This document shows positions 1 to 11,311 of a stretch of DNA of 64,000 nt, in pieces. Origin of the DNA: Erinaceus europaeus. Its lineage: Eukaryota > Chordata > Mammalia > Eulipotyphla > Erinaceidae. The translations under genes were made by a program, and so were the position numbers. Within the stretch, counting starts at the first letter, position 1. Each line of letters opens with the position of its first letter. The stretch spans positions 7,820,082 to 7,884,081 of the forward strand of contig NC_080164.1 of NCBI RefSeq assembly GCF_950295315.1, read 5' to 3'. The notes below the pieces were generated by a model. That model saw only the letters and a program-made list of their open reading frames with translations. It was not told the DNA's origin and made no database searches.

Positions 1-476
1 ATATTTTCTTTTTTTAAAAATTTTTAAAAAATTTTTATTTAAGAAAGGATTAACAAAACCATAGGGTAGGAGGGGTACAATTCCACACAATTCCCACCAC
101 CCAATCTCCATATCCCACCCCCTCCCCTGACAGCTTTCCCATTCTCTATCTCTCTGGGAGCATGGACCCAGGGTCATTGTCGGTTGCAGAAGGTAGAAGA
201 TCTGGCTTCTGTAATTGCTTCGCCGCTGAACATGGGCATTGACTGGTCATTCCATACTCCCAATCTGCCTCTCTCTTTCCCTAGTAGGGTGTGACTCTGG
301 GGAAGCGGAGCTCCAGGACACATTGCTGGGGTCTTCAGTCTAGGGAAGCCTGGCCAGCATCCTGATGACATCTGGAACCTGGTGACTGAAAAGAGAGTTA
401 ACATGTGAAGCCAAACAAATTGTTGAGCAATCATGGACCCAAAGCTTGGAATAGTGGAGAGGAAGTGTTAGGGGGG
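1..476 (-). mobile_element. H element (L1-type retroposon 3' part), 5'-truncated
   Basis: The poly(T)/AT-rich left edge, read on the minus strand, is the poly(A) end. Next comes the block shared with every other H copy ('caaaaccatagg', 'ttcccaccacc', 'gggagcatggacccagggtc', 'gaacatgggcattgac'). Similarity stops near 476. No open reading frame of note runs in the sense direction. Copies with the same layout lie near 4230, 5885, 13785, 24962 and 42825. Confidence 0.8.
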
Positions 477-2270
477 TACTCACTGCAACTGAGTTATATT
501 TTCTATATATAAGAGACACAAAGTCAACATTGTTCACCAGGCCCTATGCAGATTCTCTAAAAACTGTCTCAATACTATCAAGAACAGAAGCTTCTTCATG
601 TTGAGAACTTCTAAATCTTTTCAAAGAAAACATTCTTTTTCCTATTGATAACCACCTTTATTCAGATGCTTACTCATCTCAAATAATCAGGTCCCTGAGT
701 GGAAATAGGGATTCAGTTTAAGGCAGTGGAGAGTACATACATATATTCTGGAGTAAATGTTAAAAAATATTTTTCCTATTGAGGGAAGTGTTACTGACCT
801 CATTAAGAGGTCTTGAGGAAATAAAAATTTCCTGATTTATGTATAATTGAGTAAGTTAGTTCACCTCTAAATATTCATATATAAGTGGATATATGCATAA
901 TGTCAAAAATTACACCCTCATTCACACAAGTACACACTATACAAATATACAAATAATATTACTATAGTTTTGTTCTCTTTTTGGGAAATACATTTCTGTT
1001 AAACATAAAAAGAACTTAAGAGTGTAGTACTCACTTTTATCACTATAAAAAAAAACAGGTGAACTACAGATTCATAAATTTTCTTGGCTGCATCAGAGAA
1101 TAGAGATTGCAGAGAGGGAAAGGTCAGGAGGCCTGGCTTACCTGGTATATTTGCAGTCACACTGTTAGGAAATGTCACCTACTTTAATTAATTAAGGAAT
1201 ATGAGCAAATAAGAGGGGGAAGAAGAAATCTTGAACTGCAATTCCATCAAGACCCAAACAGAGCAGATATATCAAGCAGAAGAAAGAAAGAAAATAAATA
1301 ACCAATTATGGGTAGTTTTGCCTCTTTCAAACAATTCAAAATAAAATGTGCTAAAACACAGATGAAAGAATGAAGTGTTGTTTTCCATGCTTGCTCTGAT
1401 TTTCCAAATATCAACTATTCCCACACTTACAAAATCACACCTTCTACCACCAATCCTTATACATCATGCAACAATCACACAGAGATGCTAAGCTATTCTC
1501 CAACCAGGACATACTCTGTTTGTCGTCACTACTGCCTTCCCTGCTTGGAGAAATCTGGTCTCACTTATTCAAGAAGAAAACTCCCACCCAAAGACAAAGA
1601 CCTGGCTTAAGCACCATCTTCCACAACTTCCTCAGAGAACTGAATGTCACCTGACTTCACCCATCTAAATAATTTACATAAACATCTATTATTGTGTGTT
1701 GGACAATTTTCTCTGTGATTTGTTCGTATGGCAATTCTTTCCGGTTACACCATCCCTCTGATAATGGACTGTCACACTTGCCATTGTATCTAGACATTGT
1801 CTGGCCCTTCATAACAGAGACATGAACAGAGAAGGGATGCAGAAAACACAAAGGGGCTCTTTATAACTCTTAATAGCCCTTGGACTCAAGAACAAAATGC
1901 ATTCATTTTTCTGCAACTTGCCACTGCTACATTCAGTCTTGATATTGGAGAGTGTTAGGACAGAGACATTCAATGCAACTCAGTAAAATAAATACTGAAA
2001 ACTTGTAAAAGCTAAGCCATTCAGCAAGGGGTATGGGTAAGTAGTTGAGTACATTGGCTAATCTCAAACGCGTCTTTATTTTTCTTTTTCATGGGAATTC
2101 ATCTCAAAGCTGAGATTCAGAAGTCACTGCTAACTAGGATAACAGAAAAAGCAAGCAAGGAAGCAAAGAACCCAACACAATCACATTCTATTTTGGTTTA
2201 TCATGTGGCAAAAGGGTAGTGAGCCTTGGCAGATTCATGGTTTTAGGATTATTTATCATTCTGTTAATTT
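477..2270. other. AT-rich single-copy interval, nothing recognised
   Basis: About 1.8 kb without a recognisable SINE, LTR or gene. It is AT-rich with short A and T runs. The small frames at 1466-1654 and 1657-1851 have no coding signature that I can recognise. Confidence 0.5.
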
Positions 2271-2271
2271 A

Positions 2272-2345
2272 GGATAGATAGATGCTACATGCTAGATGAT
2301 TAGATAGATAATAGATGATAGGTTGATAGGTAGATAGATGATGAT

Positions 2346-2390
<45 letters not shown>

Positions 2391-2394
2391 GATA
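2272..2394. repeat. (GATA)n microsatellite
   Basis: An imperfect GATA array at 2272-2346 leads into a clean tetranucleotide run at about 2347-2390. Such arrays are usually length-polymorphic. Confidence 0.95.
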
Positions 2395-2539
2395 CTACTA
2401 TAAATGGAACTTTCTCCATTGGTTTTGCTTGTGGCAAGGTGTGCAAGCTACCAGGTGAGCTATCTCCTACCCACACTACCCCCTTTCCCTCATGATCCAG
2501 GTCTGAAAGGAAAACATGAGTGTATGGTACCCACAATGA

Positions 2540-3795
2540 CTGTATAAAATCTGTGTGCTCTTAACATTCCCATCCTGGGTGACCAACAAGATCTCCCAGT
2601 AACACTTTGCTAAACCCCTTCGTTTTCTAAACGTGGCATTTGAAACCCCATAAACAGGAGTGAACTAGTAGCAGTCTGAAGTTGTCATCATTGACAGCTT
2701 ATGATTTATCTTAACTCTCCCTCGCCATTTGGCCACGACTTTAAGTAAACACTCTCTGTCTTCCTCATGTTCTCGTTCCTGCCACCTCCCACTAATAAGA
2801 GAGTCTGCCAAGAAAAGCATCCAGACAGTTCATTTACCTCCCAAACTTGCCTGAAAGTAGCTGTCCCAGTTTAGACAAGGGGCGAAGCAACTACTGCACA
2901 TTTTCAACAGATGGAACAATGCTTCTCAAATTATTTACATTAACATTATTTGCTTTCAGGACGTGTGTAATGAATGAGTAGTTGAATAAAATATCGTGCA
3001 GACAGAACACACCAGCAGTTCAGGCGGGCCATTTATGTTGATGGATGGAGTAGCCATTTTGCTTTCTAAGAAGCTGGCGGGTGTGGGGGTTGGGAAGACT
3101 TTGGGCAATGTGTCTCTGCTCAGTTCTTGGCACCATCTTAATTCACCCTATGGCTAAAAACTTGGTCTAAATTCACTGGGAGATTCCCCACTTAAATAAT
3201 GGTCAGGCCATCTCCTTCTCATCCATCAGTCAGTGAATAGGATTGGTCAGTAATACTGATGGCAGTACTACATAGCTGATCACAACTGCGGTAGGAATGT
3301 TCTGTGAATGTCATGGATCTCTGTCCAATAGAAAATGAGAGCTCTCCCCTCACTAGCCTGATGGGTGCCACATGTAATACAAAATCCAAGGTGGTTCTGG
3401 ATATCATAAAGACCCATCACCAGGACTGTATGATTGGTTGTAGTGTTGCTTGTACCTGCTCAACCAAATCAAGTGGAACATATCATGAGGACTGTGGAAG
3501 GTAACTGACCACAGTGTGAGAAAAGGATGAGTAGAGTCCTGCTGTAACTTCCAGTTCCCTTTCTGAGGTTTACACTAAGCACATTAGTGAAGAGAGAGTA
3601 TGCCACATGTGCCCCCACCACTAGTGCCTGAGTCAACCTCATGACAGGCAGGAGTTTCTGAATTCAACTTAAGGTTGCCGTTTAATCTGTAAGCACCACC
3701 AGATTGACTTGACAGTTCCTCATGTAAATCCATTTAAGTAATTGTGCATTTATCATTTATTGAGTATATTCAGTAAATAAGACTCCTTGTCTGAT
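2540..3795. other. Repeat-poor block, possible conserved non-coding DNA
   Basis: About 1.2 kb with no SINE, LINE or LTR signature that I can see, balanced composition and no long frame. Roughly 2640-3030 looks complex and non-repetitive. An A-run lies near 3813. Conservation cannot be judged from the sequence alone. Confidence 0.35.
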
Positions 3796-3911
3796 TCCAT
3801 GGTGTTAACCTGAAAAAAAAAAAGTACCTCTAAAAGTCTGTCAGCACTGGAAAGATAAAATTCCATCAAAATCTTAAAACTTTTAAATCCACCAAGTTGC
3901 AGATACTATCA

Positions 3912-4225
3912 TGATATCAATCTGACTTCACTGGGCAGATGACCTCACCAATGTACCCTGGAACCCCACCTCTCCAAAGCCCTGTCCCACTAGGGAAAGA
4001 CAGAATCAGCTAGGGGTATGGATCAACTTTACAATGCCCATGTTCAGAAGAGAAGCATTTACAGAAGCCAGACCTTCCACCTTTTGCACCCCATAATGAT
4101 TCTGGGTCCATACTCCCAGAGGGATAGAGAGTAGAGAAGCTTCCAATAGAGATGATGGAATATGGAACTCTGGTGGTGGGAAATATGTGGAATTTTACCC
4201 CTCTTACCCTATGGTTTTGTTGATA
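3912..4225 (+). mobile_element. H element, 5'-truncated, sense on plus strand
   Basis: It reads as the reverse complement of the copies at 1-476 and 4226-4735. It runs through 'ccatgttcagaagagaagca', 'ggtccatactcccagaggg' and 'ggtggtgggaaatatgtgg' to the terminal 'ctatggttttgttgatat'. It abuts an oppositely oriented copy tail to tail. Confidence 0.85.
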
Positions 4226-4735
4226 TTTTTATTTTGTTTTATTTTATTTTTATTTTTTATTTATAAAAAGGAAACATTGACAAAACCATAGGACTAGATG
4301 GGTACAGCTTTGTACAATTCCCACCACCAGAACTCCATACCCCATCCCCTCCCCTGATAGCTTTCCTATTCTTTAACCCTCTGGAAGTATGGACCTAAGG
4401 TCATTGTGGGGTGCAGAAGGTGGAAGGTCTGGCTTCTGTAATTGCTTCCCCACTGAACATGGGCATTGACAGGTCTATCCATACTCCCAGCCTGTCTCTC
4501 TCTTTCCCTAGTGGGGAAGGGCTATGGGGAATCAAAGTTCCAGGACACATTGGTGGGGTTGTCTGTCCAGGGAAGTCTGGTTGGCATCATGCTAGCATCT
4601 GGAACCTGGTGGTTGACAAGAGAGTTAACATACAAAGCCAAACAAGTTGTTGACCAGTCATGGACCTAAAGGTTGGCATAGTGCAGATGAAGAGTTGGGG
4701 GGTCCTCTATTTTGTAGATAGCTAGTAGGCATAGG
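4226..4735 (-). mobile_element. H element, 5'-truncated, tail-to-tail with the preceding copy
   Basis: A T-rich tract (about 4226-4265) is the poly(A) end on the minus strand. It is followed by the standard H block, which ends near 'gttggggggtcctctattttgtagatagctag'-type sequence around 4725. Together with 3912-4225 it makes a large inverted repeat. Confidence 0.85.
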
Positions 4736-5460
4736 TTAGTTAAATTCCAATTTTATTTTATAAATAAATTTAATAATTTAATTAATTTAACATAAATTAA
4801 TTTATTTTATCAATAAATTAAAAGAAATAAAAAACATACTTTTTCACTCTAAAAAAAAGTGGTAGGCATGGAAGGGATCGCTACAATTTTCCTGAGATTG
4901 GCATATACTCTGTACAGGTTGGGGTGACAGACTGGAATCTCTTTATCACTGAATTTACCACTGCAAATTTGTGTATCTCCCAGGCTAACACCACACCAAG
5001 AACTGACTGCAAGCTGAGTTTAAGACCCTACAGAGCAAGCTGGAGTGTAGCAAGAGAGGACCTTCTAAATATCTCACTCTGTCTTTTCACCTCCTATTAA
5101 AGACCTGGAGACTTCCCATCTCTTCTGTGTGCACTTCTCATTAGTAGTTGAGTTGTTTCACCTTAGCTGCCCCCCCCCCTTTTCTAAAACAAGGATGGCC
5201 CAAGTGGAATGGCTCCTTCTGCCCCTTCTAGCTCCTGTTTCCCCTGTGGGCTCCCAAGTCTAAGTGAGGAGATCAGAAACCAGCAGGTATCGCTGGCCAC
5301 AGCCCCCTTGTCTCAGGCCTCCAGATCAGGGATCACAGAATGGTGATATCACACCTCTACATAGAGTCCTAAATTTGGACAGGCTTTCCACTCCAGCAAG
5401 AGTTCTCTCCCAGAAAAGTGTGTCACCCAGGCTCATCATTCCTGCCCTAAATTAAAGAAC
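4736..5460. other. AT-rich tract then single-copy sequence
   Basis: 4738-4850 is almost pure A/T. 4850-5460 is single-copy-like, with a C-run at 5169-5178. 'cctattaaagacctgg' near 5092 is weakly reminiscent of an LTR polyadenylation region, but nothing else supports an LTR. Confidence 0.4.
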
Positions 5461-5464
5461 TTGT

Positions 5465-5700
5465 TTTTTCTAATTTTGTTTATTTATTTATTTGCAAAAC
5501 ATGGAGCTTACAGATTTTGCCACTACCAAACCAATTTTGTTCATTCAAACAGACAGAAAGGGAGAGAGAGGGAATGATGCTACTATAGTACTTTACTTTT
5601 CCCAGTGCTAGTAACTTTCCCATGTGGTAGCAATGTTTCAACCTAGGTCAGAAGAATAGCAAAGTATGTATCATATCTTGTGAGTTATCTCTCTAACCTA
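5465..5700 (-). mobile_element. Degenerate SINE (B-like)
   Basis: T-rich start, 'cagacagaaagggagagagaggga' type GA segment, then weak traces of the SINE-B head ending near 'gagttatctctctaacc'. Much more diverged than other SINE-B copies in the window. Confidence 0.5.
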
Positions 5701-5756
5701 GTTGTGTTTGATGTTCTAAATTTCCCAATAGCCTTTAGCACAGAACTTTGCCCATA

Positions 5757-5838
5757 AATATGATATATATATATGTATATATATATATATACCCAAAAAT
5801 GTGGTATATGTATATATATATATATAAAGTGATATATA
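5757..5838. repeat. (AT)n / (TATA)n microsatellite
   Basis: Two runs of alternating TA separated by a short non-repeat segment ('cccaaaaatgtgg'). Confidence 0.9.
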
Positions 5839-5884
5839 GATATTAAGGTTTTCAATTTTAGTATTGTTTTTTCCATTTTTTATA

Positions 5885-6836
5885 ATTATTTCTTAATTTT
5901 TATTTATAAAATATAAAAATTGACAAGACTATAGGATAAGAGGGGTACATTTCCACACAATGCCCACCCACATAACTCCATATCCAATCCCCTCTCTTGA
6001 TAGCCTTCTTATTCTTTGTCCCTCTGGAAATATGGACCCAGGGTCATTATAGGGTGCAGAAGGTGGAATGTCTGGCTTCTGTAATTGCTTCTCCACTGAA
6101 CATGGGCATTGGCAGGTCAATCTATACTCCCAGACTGTCTCTCTCTTTCCCTAGTGGGTCAGGGATCTGGGGAGGTGGGCTCCAAGACACATGGTGGGGT
6201 CCTCTGCCCAGGGAAATCATGTTGGCACCATGGTAGCATCTGGAACCTGGTAGCTGAAAAGGAGTTAAGATATAAAGCAGAACAAACTATTAAATAATCA
6301 TGAACCCAAAGGCAAGAATATTGTTGATGAAGATTTTGGGGTCTCTGTTTTGGCAAAAGCTAGTAGGTCTATATTAGGTATATTCCATGGGGTCCATGAT
6401 TTTACCAGCTTTTGCCTGTGCCTGACATCTAACATGCAGATGGACCCAGGTTATTGTCTGAGGAGATGTTGTCATAGTTGAAAAAAAAAAAAAAAAGGAC
6501 TAGAAAGCTGTATCAGGGAAAAGAGAGTATCTCCAAAACATGGGGAAAGTATATAAATATTGTAAACCCCATTGATTTGATCTGGGAGCTATGGGTCTAG
6601 ACCTCTAACAGATCCCTCTCACCACCATCACTGGAACAATAGTAACAACATAATGGACCCCTTTGTGGGCCTCCATAGCACCTTTCCCTCATTGTGGAAC
6701 AACAATGGTAGGGAATGTTCCATTCTCTCAAGGGAGGTTGGACAAAATACTCTACCTACTACTCAAGGAAGATAGGTCCTGAAATCAGTGCATCCTGGAA
6801 TGTTCCTAGCCGTGACCACAGAATATGTACTCAGAC
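5885..6836 (-). mobile_element. H element with 5' inversion (twin priming)
   Basis: 5885-6587 follows the minus-oriented H consensus up to 'gatttgatctggga'. 6589-6836 continues with H sequence in the opposite orientation: its reverse complement matches the 42.8 kb copy from 'gtaggtctgag' to 'aggtctgggtcc'. About 45 bp of consensus between the two arms is missing. This is the classic structure of L1 twin priming. Confidence 0.8.
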
Positions 6837-6849
6837 CTACTGAACATTT

Positions 6850-7018
6850 AAAAAATATTTTTAATTTTTCATTTGATAGGAAAGGAAGAGAGAAATTGAG
6901 AGTAGAAGGGGAAATAGAGACAGAAGGAGAAAGAGAGACACCTACAGCACTGCTTCACTGCTCATGAAGAAGCTTCTCACTGGCAGGTGGGGACCTGGAC
7001 CTTGTCCATAGTAATATA
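6850..7018 (-). mobile_element. SINE-B
   Basis: T-rich end, GA-rich middle, 'acacctacagcactgcttcac' type core, then 'ggcaggtggggacctgg' at the head. Reverse orientation and moderately diverged. Confidence 0.8.
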
Positions 7019-7838
7019 TGTGGACAACCTGGCTACATAAGGTGGGGGGTGGTGGTAAATTCTTTAAGGACTGCTGCTGTCTGGCCAACCACTGTTTACA
7101 GCAAAGTCAAGTGGGTTCTCTTTTTGCAGAGAGAAGGCACTCTGACACAGAAGCCAGTAGCATATGTAGATCCCAGCATAGGCATACACAGATGACCAGG
7201 CCACACACTTCGACCATTACAGGGAATCAGGAGAACTGCCCAGGCATCCTAAGTCTGTTCATGAACCATACTCCACCTTCGCTCACATCACTGTCAGTGC
7301 TCAGAACTCCTGAGTCCCTTTGGATTTGAACTCAGAAGAGCCCAGATTGACTGGACTGAATGGCGGTGGAAGAGTCAGGGTGGAACAGACCAAGTCAATG
7401 GGTTTAGGTTTGACTCAGGACTACCAAGTGGGAGTCCCTGGTCCAGAATGACTCAGGCCCTGTCACACTTGGGTTATTCCAACCCTCTCCACTGTCCTCT
7501 CTCTTAGGGCAGATGCATAGTATACATACATTTCAGCTTCAGCCCAACAACTGGCTTGTCCCCTCAGGAAAGAATGAGTCTGCATTTCCCCCTGGGTCTC
7601 AGAGAAGGGCTCTCAATGTTCTAATCTTGGCCTGAGACTCCAGGAAAGATGGTTCAAGGATCCTTTGGCCTGACACTGTGGTCTGGGTTCCATGTGCTGA
7701 ACTTCAGAAAGCATAGTTCTGTCTAGAAGTCAGCCCCTGGACTTCTGATGACTAGGAGGAAAATGTTTCTGATGAGAGTTTAACCAAGAAAGGAACCAAT
7801 TCACGGGAAGTAGTGCTGAATGATCATGGATGTGATTC
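7019..7838. other. Single-copy interval
   Basis: About 800 bp without recognised repeats. A 103-codon frame (7018-7329, plus) starts at the edge of the SINE and shows no family that I recognise. It ends in a G-run at 7842-7851. Confidence 0.4.
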
Positions 7839-7839
7839 A

Positions 7840-8065
7840 TGGGGGGGGGGGTTGGAAAGATGGCTCACCTGGAAAGGTTTCCACTTTGTCATGAACACAG
7901 CCTAGGATCCCCCGCAAGCCCTACGAAATTAAGGGAAGTTTCAGCGCTATGGTGTCATTCCTTTATCCCTCTCCCTTTCTGCCTCTGCCTCTGTCTGCTT
8001 CTATCAGCAGAAGTAAACCCAGATCAGGGAAGCCCCAATAACAACAAAAAGAAGACGATAAGTCT
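7840..8065 (+). mobile_element. Old SINE (E type)
   Basis: 'gatggctcacctgg' head, a degraded box B-like region around 'cctaggatcccccgc', a CT-rich 'ctttctgcctctgcctctgtc' stretch and an A-rich tail with 'caataacaacaaaaag'. Confidence 0.6.
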
Positions 8066-8631
8066 TCAACCAATCCTATAGTTCAGCCATGCTCAAAGGT
8101 GGACTTGACATGCACAATAAATTCCTTTAGTAAATTTGGGTGAGGTTTCTTATTCCCTGAAACTCATAATATCCAACTGATAACATTCTTGAAGGTTTAA
8201 CACAGACTAAGACTTACCTTGACTTGTACTTTCTGACTGAATTGTTTAGATACAGTCATAAAGGGATGAAAAATGAAAAAAAATGATTTAATTAAAAGGA
8301 AGTATTTTGTTGAACAGTTTCCATATGATTTACAGTGTGCTAGAATGTTTATATGAAATTAGCATCACTATAGTTCAAAAAACATAACTTCCTTATTCCT
8401 CATAGAAATTGCAGTAAACTTGCTAGCATTTTCACTAAGGGTGAGGAAATTGCCTTTTGTAAAGGGTAAGAGATACAATCAGATGACTGCTGTATTAAAA
8501 CATCTCAGATTAGTCCAAGTTCTGATTCACTCTGAATGCTACAAAGATACAGTCCCTCATGCCTTCTCTGAGTTTTCTTGTTCTTAAAATGAGAATACTA
8601 ATACTCCATTCCAAAAACTATTAAACAAAAA
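8066..8631. other. Single-copy interval with MIR-like segment
   Basis: AT-rich. 8515-8615 resembles the middle of a plus-strand MIR ('cctcatgccttctctgag...cttaaaatgagaatactaat'). Nothing else is recognised. Confidence 0.4.
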
Positions 8632-8685
8632 TGTGCGTGTGTGTGTGTGTGTGCCTGTGTGTGTGTGTGTGTGCCTGTGTGTGTT
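8632..8685. repeat. (GT)n microsatellite
   Basis: GT repeats interrupted by 'gcctgt' units. Confidence 0.95.
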
Positions 8686-8907
8686 GATGTATGTTATACC
8701 TCGCTAGCCCCTTGCCAAGTATCCATAATATCATCAAGGGATGGGAATTTGGCATCCAAGACAGATTATTAAACTTTCTTGAAAAACATTTCCTGGTGTC
8801 ATATGACAATGTAGACGCTTAAATCTCATGTATCCAAGATTACTTGTGCTTTTCAGTTTGTATATTGACTTTGCACTACTGTTCAAGAATTTCTTGCCTA
8901 AAAAGTT

Positions 8908-9113
8908 AATAGGGAGTCAGATGGTGGTGTACCTGGCTGAGCATAGATGTAACCATGTACACAGGTCCAAGCCCTCAGTTACCACCTGCAGGAGGAAAGC
9001 TCCATGTACATGTACACTGTAACAGTGCTGCTGGTGTCCCCCTCTTTCTTCCCTTTCCCTCATGATTTATTTTTGTCTCCAGTCAACATTTTATTAATAT
9101 AAAAAAAAAACTT
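8908..9113 (+). mobile_element. SINE-B
   Basis: 'ggagtcagatggtggtgtac' head, box B-like 'aggtccaagccct', 'cacctgcaggaggaaagctcc', CT-rich middle and an A-rich end at 9102-9113. Confidence 0.8.
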
Positions 9114-9209
9114 TTTTTTCCCCAAGATACATGCCTGTTGAAGGCTGTTTTAAGGAATTCCTCAATGTTTCGAGTTCCTGCGTAAGTGATTTTGAGACTT
9201 TTACAGCAC

Positions 9210-9415
9210 AGCTAAAACTACTATTCCAATCACCATCACGCCTTTACCACCACCACACCTCCATCCACATCACTATTATCATCATCAGTGTCATCAACGC
9301 CACGATCAGTCATCCCTTCACTTATACCACAAATGCTGCCACCTCCCCTTCACAAATCCTGTGTTCACCCCCTTTACCATTACCAACAACATCTCCAATA
9401 ATAATTCCACACCCA
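9210..9415. repeat. ACC/ATC-rich low-complexity stretch
   Basis: About 200 bp enriched in CAC, ACC and ATC triplets ('caccaccacacctcc', 'tatcatcatcag') and depleted of G. It lies directly before a SINE. Confidence 0.6.
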
Positions 9416-9460
9416 TAGCTACATTGTGTCTACACAGCACCGGCATTAAAGAAGAATGGG

Positions 9461-9803
9461 GTGGGGTCGGGCGGTGGCGCAGTGGGTTAAGCGCATGTGG
9501 CACAACGTGCAGGGACCGGCGTAACGATCCCGGTTTGAGCCCCCGACTCCCCACCTGCAGGGGAGTCACTTCACAGGCGGTGAAGCAGGTCTGCAGGTGT
9601 CTATCTTTCTCTCCTCCTCTCTGTCTTCCCCTCCTCTCTCCATTTCTCTCTGTCCTATGCAACAACGAACAACATCCACAATGGCAATAATAATAACCAC
9701 AATGAGGCAACAACAAGGGCAACAAAAAGGGGGAAAAATGGCCTCCAGGAGTGGTAGATTCATGGTGCAGGCACCGAGCCCAGCAATAACCCTGAAGGGG
9801 AAA
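9461..9803 (+). mobile_element. SINE-A with C-tail module
   Basis: Full head with box A-like 'gtggcgcagtgggttaagcg' and box B-like 'ggtttgagccc', 'cacaggcggtgaagcaggtc', CT-rich middle and AAC/AAT tail. It then carries the extra module 'atggcctccaggagtggt'...'agcaataaccctgaagg'. Confidence 0.93.
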
Positions 9804-10391
9804 AAAAGAAAACGAAAACATGGGGCATATAACATTTGTCCTCACTAGACCCCTAGAGAGCACATTATACCTTGTTGGCCTATGGATAATTAAATTCTCA
9901 GAAAAGTTAAGTAAACTCTACAAAGTCTCACAACATCAAATAGTTAAACAAAGGTTTCAGTTCAACGCCACTTGGATCAAAACTATACGATCTTTTCACA
10001 TTACTAAGCTTTCCTTCTCTCCTGGCTTCAACTCTACTATGAATGGTCAGATGTTTCTCTCTATAATACAGAATGGGATTTCCTCTTTCAGCTTTTATTG
10101 TCTGCAGGTATGATGAAACAACCTTGCCTGGAAGTGACTGTTTTGATTACCAAAATGATAACAGGAAGTCAAAGTCGCCACAGAGAAATAGAGAAAGAAA
10201 ATTTGACAGGAGGGAGGTTAAATGGGGAAGAATCACAGTGAGATTAAAATGGCACAACCATGCTTTCCGTTTCTTTGAAAGATAACAAAGTCTTTCCAGC
10301 TGGTGGGAAGTGTCCAGCTGAGGTGGGGGAAGAAGAGAAACCTTCCTTTTAAGATGGGTGCATAGAGTTTCTGTCACCTCAGAAATAAAGG
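9804..10391. other. Single-copy interval
   Basis: No recognised repeat. The small overlapping frames on both strands (for example 9820-10113 plus, 10147-10377 minus) have no recognisable protein family. Confidence 0.4.
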
Positions 10392-10690
10392 CAGGGGGAT
10401 TCGGTTAAGCACAGCAGGGTAAGTGCATGTGGGGCAAAGGACAAGGACCATCATAAAAATCCTGGTTCAAGCTCCAGGCTTCCCAACTGCAAGGGAGTCA
10501 CTTCACAGGCAGTGAAGCACGTCTGCAGGTGTCTGTCTTTCTCTCCTCCTCTCTATCTTCCCCTCCTCTCTCCATTTCTCTCTGTCCTATCCAACAACAA
10601 TGATATCAACAACAACAACAATAGCTACAACAACAATAAAACAAGGGTAACAAAAGGGAAAATAAATAATAAAAAATTAAAATAAGGCAG
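10392..10690 (+). mobile_element. SINE-A (first of three head-to-tail copies)
   Basis: A diverged head, then 'ggagtcacttcacaggcagtgaagcacg', a CT-rich middle, 'tccatttctctctgtcctat', and an ACAACA tail ending in A-rich sequence. Confidence 0.88.
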
Positions 10691-10738
10691 CCTGATAGCT
10701 GGGGTTAGCGTTGAAGAAGAGGGTTAGAAATAACACTT

Positions 10739-11015
10739 TGGGGAGTCGGGCTGGTTAAGCGTATGTGGCGCAAAGCACAAGGACTGGAGTAAGGATCCAG
10801 GTTCGAGCCCCTGGCTCCCCACCTGCAGGGGGGTCACTTCACAGGTGGTGAAGCAGGTCTGCAGGTATCTATCTTTCCCCCTCTCTGTTTTCCCCTCCTC
10901 TCTCCATTTCTCTCTGTCCTATCCAACAATGATGACATCAATAACAGCAATAACTACAACAATAAAACAAGGGCAACAAAAGGGAAAAAATAAATAAAAT
11001 ATTTAAAAAAAAGAC
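10739..11015 (+). mobile_element. SINE-A (second of three)
   Basis: 'gggagtcgggctggttaagc' head, box B 'ggttcgagcccc' and the complete body and tail. It is flanked by the 9-bp direct repeat 'ataacactt' at 10730-10738 and 11016-11024. Confidence 0.92.
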
Positions 11016-11027
11016 ATAACACTTCGA

Positions 11028-11301
11028 GGGAGTCAGGCAGTAGCTCAGCGGGTTAAGCGCACATGGCACAAAGTGCAATGACCTTTGTAAGAATCCCGGT
11101 TCGAGCCCCTGGCTCCCCACCTGAGGGGAGTTGCTTCACAGGCGGTGAAGCAGGTCTGCAGGTGTCTTTCTCTCCCCCTCTCTGTCCCCCCCCATTTCTC
11201 TCTGTCCTATCTAACAACGACAACATCAATAACAACAACAATAAGAAAAACAACTAGTGCAACAAAAGAGAAAATAAATAAATTATATTTAAAAAAGAAA
11301 G
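11028..11301 (+). mobile_element. SINE-A (third of three)
   Basis: 'gggagtcaggcagtagctca' head, box B 'ggttcgagcccc', full body and tail. It is flanked by a perfect 10-bp target-site duplication 'aacacttcga' at 11018-11027 and 11302-11311. Confidence 0.95.
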
Positions 11302-11311
11302 AACACTTCGA

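Noticed and set aside
5050..5160. Possible LTR polyadenylation region ('cctattaaagacctgg')
   Set aside because: No TG...CA ends, TATA box or repeated copy elsewhere in the window.
9318..9863. 181-codon minus-strand frame
   Set aside because: It runs antisense through a full SINE-A with C-tail and the ACC-rich stretch; the residues reflect repeat composition.
10730..11311. CRISPR-like pattern of short direct repeats with spacers
   Set aside because: The repeats are target-site duplications around SINEs in a mammalian genome; the spacers are SINE copies.
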